A DNA stretch of 5,755 bases from JBFLVQ01 sp040758525. GTDB lineage: Bacteria; Acidobacteriota; Blastocatellia; Chloracidobacteriales; JADJPF01. The stretch is from positions 1 through 5,755 of the forward strand of contig JBFLVQ010000619.1 of assembly GCA_040758525.1 (NCBI GenBank), in the 5' to 3' direction. The notes under the pieces are model-generated. The model saw only the letters and a program-made list of their open reading frames with translations. It made no database searches and was not told where the DNA came from. Made by a program: the position numbers and the translations under genes. Positions 1-5,430 of this stretch are shown here, in pieces. How positions within the stretch are numbered: position 1 is the first letter of the stretch; each line of letters starts with the position of its first letter.

Positions 1-3000
1 AATCCTCTTTTTGTACGAAAGTTAACAGAAGCAGAGCAGGTTACACTAAATGAGTGGTTGCAATCGGGTGATCTAGAGCGGGCACGTCGTGCACAGGTAA
101 TAATACAATCGGCGGCAGGTAGAACAGCGATTGAGATTGGACAGGCGCTTGGCTTTCATCCAGATAATTTGAAGAAATGGATAAGGCGGTTCAATCAGCA
201 GAGTATTAGTGGCATAGAGGTACAGAAGCGAGGTCCGCGCAGCCGTTTTACCAGTTCGCAAATAACGGCGCTGCTGGAACTTTATCATCAGCCTCCAGAA
301 TATTTAGGGCTACCTTTCAAGATCTGGACACCACAGAAGCTGGCGCTTGCTGCGGTTAAGCGTGGAATTGTGCCCAATATCAGCCATGTGACAATGCGTC
401 AGATATTAAATGAGATGGTTGAACTACCAGCTAAAGAGTCTATTCAGACTGAGCCGGAGATTCGTAGTGAACCAACACGTGAGCCAGCACGGCCACCTCG
501 CCCGCCTAGCGCCCTTAGTTTCCTTAATCCACTCTCCAATACAGGTAAAAGCCCGTTGAGTGTGGCGGAATTAGTTGCTGCTGGTCAGACGGCGCTAAGG
601 CGTAGTGAGAATCTAGAAGCAGTACAGATCTTCCAACAGTTGCTTGGCCGACCTGAGATGACCTTGGATCTAGAAGCGCAAGTGCGCTGTTATCTGAGCG
701 AAGCATTGGAAGCTTTAAGCAATTATGAAGAGATGTTGGCAGCGGTGGCAATGTATGAGGATACAGTGCTGCGCGCTCAGCTTTCACCTAAATTCCAAGC
801 ACGTGTGAAACTACGACTAGGGTGGGCCTATTGTCGATTGGCCAACTTTGCCAAAGCAATTGCACGCTTTAATGAAGCCCGCCCAGTCTTTATAGAGCTA
901 GATGATCAAGAAGGAATTGGTAATGCCCATTATGGCTTGGGCTATGTCTATATAGAGATCAATGAGTTTAACCTAGCGCGCGGTTATCTTCTTAAAGCGC
1001 TTGATAATCTACGTTTTAGCAGTGATGTACGGTTGCTTGCCTGGGTCTATATAAATCTTGGTATGGTGAGTTATGAAGAGGGTGATTTTGAAGGTGCAAA
1101 GGCAAGTAATTTGAAAGCCCAGGAGTTTGCTGAAGGGCTTACCGATAGTAATTTGCTTGGCCTTATCTATATGAATTTAGGCGCAGTCTATGTCAATTAT
1201 GGTAAGCGGGATGAGGCTACAGAATGCTTTAAGCGAGCTATTGAAGAGTTTACCCTTTGCAGTCAGAAGAATCGTTTGGCCCGTGCTTATAATAATTTAG
1301 GCAATAATCTACTTCTTAGTGGGCGTTGGCAAGAAGCTTCTGAAAGCCTCAGCCGCGCGCTGGAGCTGGCAAGGGAATTAGGCGACCGTGAGGATACCTG
1401 TCTTACTCTGATCACACTAGGCGAATTACGCTTTTTCCAAGGGGAGTATACTAAAGCAGAAGAATGTCTCCTTTCTGCTCTAGGACTGCTTAGTGATGGT
1501 GGTGATAAATGGGTAGAAACCTATGCACAACGCCTCTTAGGACGACTCTATATTACTACCAATCGCCCTGAAAAGGCATTACAAGCACTACGTACTGCTC
1601 TACAGATGGCTACTAGGATAGGAAATCTTTACGAGGTGTGTCTCTCACATCTAGCATTAGCTGAACATCACTTCTCTCAACAGGGCTATGAACAGGCCGA
1701 AGAGTATCTGGAACTGGCCAAGGAGAACTTAAAAAGCAAACGCGATCCAGATCTATCGGCTAATGGATGGGCACAACGCTTAGCCGGCAAACTCGCTTTA
1801 GCACGACAACATTTTGAGGAGGCTAAACAACATATCTCAGCTAGTATCAATATCTTCGCTTCTATAAATGACAAATACGAATTGGCTTCAAGCCGTTTTG
1901 AAATGGGCCTGCTTTATACGCAGATAGGCGATCAGATTGCCAGTCGAGAACACTTAAATGAAGCTCGTGGTGTATTTATGGAACTAGGTGCAAAAGTGGC
2001 GCTACAACGTTGTGACGATCTCTTGTTGGCTTTACAACGTGGAGAGTTGCCGCAAACTCCTAATTTGGTAGAAGTAAAATTGTCTAAAGATGTTCTGTTA
2101 ATGCAGCGCTTGATCGAAGCCGCCACTTCCCGAGATTTGCTGTTAAAGGAACTAGCTACTGTTATTTATGAGAATTTTGCGATTCAAAAACTGGTGATCT
2201 TTGATACTAATAACCGGAATATGCTACAGCCTTTTGTCGCCTTGGGATGCAATCATACAGAGGCTGTCGCACTTGCCTCACAAGTTTCTGCTAATACCAA
2301 TTTTGGTAAAACTGCAATTGGTAACTCGTCTATATATCTATTAGAGGATCAAGTAAATACACGAGTCTGGCTATATCTAGAACCAAAAGGCAACAACCAG
2401 GCCGATCTACCCCGTCTTAAGCCACTACTGAAGCAAGCCGAATTAGCATTAGAAAATTGTTCGCTACGTAGCTTGAACCGCGCTATTTTGGTGCAGGATT
2501 CTGATAAGGTACGGGTACAAAGTCTTATTCCTGGCTTTATTTACGCCAGTTCAGCAATGTATGACGTAGTGGAGCGAATACAGAAGATTCGTACTAGTGA
2601 TACAACAGTACTGATTACTGGCGAGTCGGGTACAGGTAAAGAACTGGTTGCTCGTGCCGTACACGCCGAATCAGCACGTCGTGACGCGATCTTTCTGCCT
2701 TTTAATTGTACTACTACACCTAAAGAGATTATCGATAGTCAACTGTTTGGTCACCGCCGTGGTGCCTTTACTGGGGCAACTGCCAATTATCAAGGTATTA
2801 TTCGCGCTGCTGAAGGTGGTACGCTCTTCCTTGATGAGATAGGTGATCTAAGCCTAGAGGTCCAACCTAAACTCTTACGTTTCTTGGAGGCAGGGGAGAT
2901 ACAGCCATTAGGAGAAACCAAACCGGTAAAGGTTGATGTACGTGTATTGGCTGCCACTAATGTGGATTTGGAAAGAGCTGTCGAGGAAGGTCGTTTCCGT

Positions 3001-3546
3001 GAAGATCTACACTACCGGTTAAATATTATACGTATTCATGTTCCGCCCTTACGAGAGCGTAAAGAAGAGATTCCTTTACTGGCTTCCCATTATTTACAAC
3101 ATTTTGCTGCCCGATCTGGCAGAAAGAATATCTCCCTCTCACAAGAGGCACTGCATTATTTAAGCAATTATTACTGGCCAGGTAATGTGCGCCAGCTACG
3201 CAATGAGATCGAGCGGGTGATTGCTTATTCAATGGATGATATCGTACTTACTCCCAGAGACCTCTCGCCAGAGATTACTCGTATTAACGCGGCACCATCC
3301 CCTCTAGAGACTAGAAAGGCAATGGTTGCTGTTGCCGCTGCACCCATTCCTGCGCCAGTTGTTTCACCACCCATTTCTAGTAATTTCACGCTTAAGGAAG
3401 CTACTAATCAGCTAGAGCGTGAGCTTATTGAAAAGACATTGATACGTAATAAATTCAATATTACTCGTGCTGCTAAGGAGTTGGGCCTCTCACGCCGGGG
3501 ACTCTACTTAAAAATGGTCCAGTTTGGATTTGCTGGTCAGGAATGA
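1..3546 (+). CDS. Sigma-54-dependent transcriptional activator with IS630-type HTH head, TPR array, GAF-like domain, AAA+ and Fis HTH (5' partial)
   Basis: Predicted cytoplasmic activator that uses ATP hydrolysis to open sigma-54 promoters. Residues are numbered from the codon at base 1. Residues 8-72 form a homeodomain-like HTH and 83-139 a second winged HTH with the GLPFKIWT signature, both typical of IS630-family transposases. A proline-rich linker (140-186) follows, then about twelve 40-residue TPR repeats (187-680) and a degenerate GAF-like domain (about 695-828). The AAA+ domain (about 843-1080) has Walker A GESGTGKE at 874, the sigma-54 contact GAFTGA at 921-926, Walker B LFLDEIGD with D945 and E946, sensor I N987, arginines R1000 and R1006, and WPGNVRQL from 1059. 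A Fis-type HTH lies at 1131-1177. There is no receiver domain and no DDE catalytic domain. The frame is open to base 1 and the first HTH begins there, so the gene starts upstream; TTG at 58 would cut into that HTH. The activator function is secure. The signal sensed is unknown, and TPR and GAF-like domains suggest a protein partner or small ligand. Confidence 0.95.
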   Translation, partial: NPLFVRKLTEAEQVTLNEWLQSGDLERARRAQVIIQSAAGRTAIEIGQALGFHPDNLKKWIRRFNQQSISGIEVQKRGPRSRFTSSQITALLELYHQPPEYLGLPFKIWTPQKLALAAVKRGIVPNISHVTMRQILNEMVELPAKESIQTEPEIRSEPTREPARPPRPPSALSFLNPLSNTGKSPLSVAELVAAGQTALRRSENLEAVQIFQQLLGRPEMTLDLEAQVRCYLSEALEALSNYEEMLAAVAMYEDTVLRAQLSPKFQARVKLRLGWAYCRLANFAKAIARFNEARPVFIELDDQEGIGNAHYGLGYVYIEINEFNLARGYLLKALDNLRFSSDVRLLAWVYINLGMVSYEEGDFEGAKASNLKAQEFAEGLTDSNLLGLIYMNLGAVYVNYGKRDEATECFKRAIEEFTLCSQKNRLARAYNNLGNNLLLSGRWQEASESLSRALELARELGDREDTCLTLITLGELRFFQGEYTKAEECLLSALGLLSDGGDKWVETYAQRLLGRLYITTNRPEKALQALRTALQMATRIGNLYEVCLSHLALAEHHFSQQGYEQAEEYLELAKENLKSKRDPDLSANGWAQRLAGKLALARQHFEEAKQHISASINIFASINDKYELASSRFEMGLLYTQIGDQIASREHLNEARGVFMELGAKVALQRCDDLLLALQRGELPQTPNLVEVKLSKDVLLMQRLIEAATSRDLLLKELATVIYENFAIQKLVIFDTNNRNMLQPFVALGCNHTEAVALASQVSANTNFGKTAIGNSSIYLLEDQVNTRVWLYLEPKGNNQADLPRLKPLLKQAELALENCSLRSLNRAILVQDSDKVRVQSLIPGFIYASSAMYDVVERIQKIRTSDTTVLITGESGTGKELVARAVHAESARRDAIFLPFNCTTTPKEIIDSQLFGHRRGAFTGATANYQGIIRAAEGGTLFLDEIGDLSLEVQPKLLRFLEAGEIQPLGETKPVKVDVRVLAATNVDLERAVEEGRFREDLHYRLNIIRIHVPPLRERKEEIPLLASHYLQHFAARSGRKNISLSQEALHYLSNYYWPGNVRQLRNEIERVIAYSMDDIVLTPRDLSPEITRINAAPSPLETRKAMVAVAAAPIPAPVVSPPISSNFTLKEATNQLERELIEKTLIRNKFNITRAAKELGLSRRGLYLKMVQFGFAGQE

Positions 3547-3557
3547 TCTCCCTTAAA

Positions 3558-3574
3558 ATAGAAATAGTTTCTAT
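3558..3574 (+). terminator. Weak hairpin after the activator gene, possible terminator
   Basis: ATAGAAA and TTTCTAT form a perfect 7-bp stem around a TAG loop, 11 bases after the TGA stop of the activator gene. The stem has only one G-C pair and no T-run follows directly; the nearest T-rich stretch is about 3585-3591. It could help end transcription or protect the 3' end of the message, but it is not a standard intrinsic terminator. Confidence 0.25.
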
Positions 3575-3620
3575 CTTGGTGATGTTATTTTCAGATCAAA
3601 CTGATACTTTAGTTACTGTC

Positions 3621-3661
3621 ATAGATATTTAGTTTCCACAATAGATATTCTATTGGATATT
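3621..3661. repeat. Spaced GATATT repeats with embedded short dyad
   Basis: ATAGATATT occurs at 3621-3629 and again at 3641-3649, exactly 20 bases apart, and a looser copy TTGGATATT lies at 3653-3661. The second copy sits inside a short palindrome in which CAATAGA (3639-3645) pairs with TCTATTG (3649-3655). A 20-base spacing is about two helical turns, so copies one and two would face the same side of the DNA. These may be protein-binding sites, but AT-rich sequence produces such repeats by chance. Confidence 0.3.
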
Positions 3662-3666
3662 TTTGG

Positions 3667-3694
3667 CTAAATTGTTATCAGCTTAACAATTTGG
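3667..3694. promoter_or_regulatory. Candidate upstream activator site: long dyad with TGT-N10-ACA core
   Basis: AAATTGTTA (3669-3677) and TAACAATTT (3684-3692) are perfect inverted repeats around a 6-base centre. The arms can extend by one G-T and one C-G pair to 3667 and 3694. Inside is TGT (3673-3675), ten bases, then ACA (3686-3688), the spacing known for NifA-type upstream activator sites. The centre lies about 147 bases upstream of the start predicted for the sigma-54 promoter at 3801-3817, within the usual range for enhancer sites. Binding by the neighbouring activator is inferred. As RNA it could fold into a hairpin, but there is no T-run after it. Confidence 0.5.
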
Positions 3695-3737
3695 ATCATA
3701 GTTCCAAAAGCTTTTCAAGACTGCTCTTTATAAAAAA

Positions 3738-3750
3738 TAAATAGTTGATT
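3738..3750 (-). promoter_or_regulatory. Candidate IHF binding site
   Basis: The minus strand reads AATCAACTATTTA, a full match to the enterobacterial consensus WATCAANNNNTTR. A run of six A lies beside it at 3732-3737 on the plus strand, a common companion of such sites. It sits between the dyad at 3667-3694 and the sigma-54-like promoter at 3801-3817, where a DNA bend would bring activator and polymerase together. The motif is short and the region AT-rich, so position is the main support. Confidence 0.35.
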
Positions 3751-3800
3751 CTCTTGAACTTATGATTTTAGTAGAAATAACAGGGTATCTTGCCGAGGGT

Positions 3801-3817
3801 TTGGTACGGTAAATGCT
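3801..3817 (+). promoter_or_regulatory. Candidate sigma-54 (-24/-12) promoter
   Basis: TTGGTACGGTAAATGCT matches 11 of 13 specified positions of the sigma-54 consensus YTGGCACG-N4-TTGCW. The invariant GG (3803-3804) and GC (3815-3816) are present and correctly spaced at 12 bases. The mismatches are T for C at 3805 and A for T at 3813. The expected start is near 3828, giving a leader of about 214 bases to the ATG at 4042. A sigma-54 activator gene ends 255 bases upstream, which strengthens the call. Confidence 0.6.
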
Positions 3818-3858
3818 AAGGAGATAAATCGTCAAATTACCATTCAGCTTAGGCAGCA

Positions 3859-3945
3859 GTGAAAAAACAGAGATTAACAAAAATAGATGCCCTAATCACT
3901 CATTACGGTAAGCAGTCTAGTGTTCTTGACAAGGTTGACAAGTAA
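3859..3945 (+). other. Doubtful 28-codon ORF, possible leader peptide
   Basis: A GTG at 3859 opens 28 codons ending in TAA at 3943-3945. The product would be lysine-rich and soluble, beginning VKKQRLTKIDALI and ending SVLDKVDK. The only ribosome-site hint is AGG at 3851-3853, and an in-frame stop lies at 3850-3852. It would begin about 31 bases after the predicted sigma-54 start, so it could be a leader peptide, but its end overlaps the sigma-70 -35 repeats and it may be chance. No family is recognised. Confidence 0.15.
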
Positions 3946-3964
3946 GTAGATCGAGTGTTATAAG
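3926..3964 (+). promoter_or_regulatory. Candidate sigma-70-type promoter with extended -10
   Basis: A perfect -35 hexamer TTGACA at 3935-3940 is followed after 18 bases by TATAAG (3959-3964), five of six for TATAAT, preceded by the extended -10 dinucleotide TG at 3956-3957. A second TTGACA lies nine bases earlier at 3926-3931 as part of a direct TTGACAAG repeat. The start would be near 3971, about 70 bases before the propeller gene. This is the best housekeeping-type promoter in the window. Confidence 0.6.
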
Positions 3965-3966
3965 CT

Positions 3967-3988
3967 TGGGCTTCATTAAAGTAGCCCA
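3967..3988 (+). promoter_or_regulatory. Hairpin at the predicted transcript start of the propeller gene
   Basis: TGGGCT (3967-3972) pairs with AGCCCA (3983-3988) around a 10-base loop. The element overlaps the start expected from the promoter at 3926-3964. It could be an operator at +1 or a 5' stem-loop that stabilises the message. There is no T-run, so termination is unlikely. Confidence 0.3.
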
Positions 3989-4041
3989 CCATAATTAAAG
4001 ATGTGTAGAGAGATTCTCAATTTAGATTTAATAGAGTAGTA

Positions 4042-5325
4042 ATGATGAGATTTCGTGCCGCCAACATAATTAATCTGCTAATCGGTTGCACAATTGTACT
4101 AGCAATGATTGTCTGGCCGAGTCGTGCTGCCGAGCAGATTGATATGGTTGATATACCAGGTGAACTAGCGGCAAATAATAATATTGTTTTTACTGCAGAT
4201 GGGAGCAAAGGTTTGGTGGCAGTCTATACAGAAAAAGGTGGCGAGGCAGGCCATTCTGTACATAGCTTTGACACCCAGACCGGCAAGTTACTATCTAAGC
4301 TTGATACTTTTCCTGCTGGCATTAGTCCTACACGATTGTCATTAGCTGCCAATAATGTATTAGTAGTAGCAGCACGCGCCACGGTTAATGATGAAGCAGC
4401 CTTTCTGATTGTGCCAGTACGTGCAAATGGCAGTTTTGATCTTGATAAGCAGGTATCACTAGCCATTAGCGTGCCGATTCGTGAAGATGAGCAGACACTT
4501 CCTGATGAAGTAGGATTATCGGCAGATGGTAAGTTTGGTATTTATTCAAACAAAGCTGCGGTTTTTGTCTTTGCTACTGCTACTGGTCAGATCCTCACTC
4601 ATCAAGAGATTATTCCTGCAAGTCAATTTGCTGCTAATAATCGTATTGAGAGTCTCACTTATGATCCGGTAAGCAATCGTCTAGGATTGGTACATCAGCA
4701 GTCTGGTAGTTATCGTCTGATTATTTATAGTCTCACTCTGGATGGGCAGCTAAATTTAGAAGGTCAGGTTAATCTGCTCAAGCGCGAAGTGATTGGTATT
4801 GGCTCTAATTTAGCTTTTAATACTACTGGCACGCAGCTCTATGTGGCTTCTTCCAATACTGGTGTAGTATCGGCCTATGACATCGTCTCTGGGGCAGCAG
4901 TATTCCGGCGTCAAGTAACAGGTCTTGCAGAAGCAGATAAGGATGTTGCGAGGCTTTCACCTATTAAATTACATTACAGTGCCAAATCGACGCGACTCTT
5001 CATTCAGAAGCCAGGCCATATTCAAAAGCCTGGCCATGGCAAACGCAAGGGGCGTTTGGCAGTTATTAATCTGCAAACCGCAGCAGTTCACTCAACTTTC
5101 AGCTTCGAAACAGCTTTAAGAGGCGCAGCATTTAGTGAAGATGGGCGGATCGCCTATACGCTGTTCGAAAGCGAATTACAGACTTTTGACATAGAAACGG
5201 GTGAAATGAATGGCAAACAGCCAATCGTCCCCGGGACCCTAAACCTCACGCTGCACGATCGCAAGCAAGAAGGCCTTCTAGGGCTGGTAAGCAAAGATAT
5301 TGTGCAGCTAGTAAAGGTGAAATAG
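4042..5325 (+). CDS. Exported seven-bladed beta-propeller-like protein (WD40/YVTN style)
   Basis: A 427-residue protein with an N-terminal export signal: basic start MMRFR, hydrophobic stretch about 8-25, and likely signal peptidase I cleavage near S27-R-A-A30. The rest reads as seven repeats of hydrophobic strands with DG or TG turns, at about 43-88, 97-147, 154-187, 200-240, 252-290, 308-351 and 358-390. Clear units include FTADGSKGLVAVY, AFNTTGTQLYVASS and AFSEDGRIAYTLF, each followed by a motif such as FDTQTGKLL or FDIETGEM. This pattern fits a seven-bladed propeller, a fold usually used for binding; no enzyme residues are recognised. LIGC at 13-16 resembles a lipobox, but the hydrophobic stretch continues beyond it. 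An IQKPGH duplication occupies 321-332, between strands of blade six. ATG 4042 and ATG 4045 are adjacent; the ribosome site is weak (TAGAG at 4032-4036). Export and fold are fairly sure, but the binding partner is unknown. Confidence 0.85.
   Translation: MMRFRAANIINLLIGCTIVLAMIVWPSRAAEQIDMVDIPGELAANNNIVFTADGSKGLVAVYTEKGGEAGHSVHSFDTQTGKLLSKLDTFPAGISPTRLSLAANNVLVVAARATVNDEAAFLIVPVRANGSFDLDKQVSLAISVPIREDEQTLPDEVGLSADGKFGIYSNKAAVFVFATATGQILTHQEIIPASQFAANNRIESLTYDPVSNRLGLVHQQSGSYRLIIYSLTLDGQLNLEGQVNLLKREVIGIGSNLAFNTTGTQLYVASSNTGVVSAYDIVSGAAVFRRQVTGLAEADKDVARLSPIKLHYSAKSTRLFIQKPGHIQKPGHGKRKGRLAVINLQTAAVHSTFSFETALRGAAFSEDGRIAYTLFESELQTFDIETGEMNGKQPIVPGTLNLTLHDRKQEGLLGLVSKDIVQLVKVK
5002..5037 (+). 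repeat. 18-bp in-frame tandem duplication encoding IQKPGH twice
   Basis: Two adjacent 18-base units (5002-5019 and 5020-5037) each encode IQKPGH in the propeller protein. They differ only at two third-codon positions, CAG/CAA and CCA/CCT, so the peptide is unchanged. The GCCAGGC of the first unit (5010-5016) can also pair with the GCCTGGC of the second (5028-5034). The encoded segment, with GKRKG after it, looks like a basic exposed loop. Confidence 0.85.
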
Positions 5326-5330
5326 AAGAG

Positions 5331-5364
5331 TGCGCCCAACTTTAGCCGCCAAAGGCGGGGTGCA
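5331..5364 (+). terminator. Two-tier stem-loop between the two exported-protein genes
   Basis: TGCGCCC (5331-5337) can pair with GGGTGCA (5358-5364) with one G-T pair, and inside it CGCC (5347-5350) pairs with GGCG (5354-5357) around an AAA loop. A nine-base stretch (5338-5346) is left unpaired on the 5' side. It begins five bases after the propeller stop codon. The nearest T-run is at 5382-5386, too far for a standard intrinsic terminator. It could be a weak terminator, a processing or stability element, or a structured leader for the next gene. Confidence 0.35.
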
Positions 5365-5418
5365 GGACAAATAGCGGATTATTTTTAGCATAGTTAAACG
5401 GATTCGTTAAATTCTTCG

Positions 5419-5424
5419 AGGAGG
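5419..5424 (+). promoter_or_regulatory. Strong ribosome binding site of the FG-GAP gene
   Basis: AGGAGG, a full Shine-Dalgarno core, lies six bases before the ATG at 5431. It fixes that start and is much stronger than the site in front of the propeller gene. Confidence 0.85.
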
Positions 5425-5430
5425 AAATTC

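Larger units (their letters stand above)
3547..4041. other. Regulatory intergenic region between activator gene and propeller gene
   Basis: This 495-base AT-rich stretch has no convincing gene. It contains perfect inverted repeats at 3558-3574, 3639-3655 and 3667-3694, an IHF-like site at 3738-3750, a sigma-54-like promoter at 3801-3817, a doubtful 28-codon ORF at 3859-3945, a sigma-70-like promoter at 3926-3964 and a hairpin at 3967-3988. The order of elements fits a control region for the gene beginning at 4042. No recognisable transposon remnant or RNA gene was seen. Confidence 0.7.

Noticed and set aside
73..288. Open frame on the minus strand, with similar ones at 524-787, 1686-1874, 1932-2126 and 3026-3232
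   Set aside because: All are opposite conserved domains of the activator gene and have no protein-like features of their own.
1..420. IS630-family insertion sequence
   Set aside because: The HTH modules are in frame with a long intact activator; there is no DDE domain and no terminal repeat pair was seen.
3754..3782. TTGAAC followed by an AT-rich stretch as a sigma-70 promoter
   Set aside because: No acceptable -10 hexamer at 16-18 bases; the promoter at 3926-3964 is far better.
3818..3823. AAGGAG resembling a ribosome site
   Set aside because: No ATG, GTG or TTG lies at a usable distance, and it sits upstream of the predicted sigma-54 transcript start.
5376..5389. GG-N10-GC spacing upstream of the FG-GAP gene, resembling a sigma-54 promoter
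   Set aside because: Only the GG, GC and a couple of other bases match; the -24 box reads CGGATTA rather than TGGCACG.
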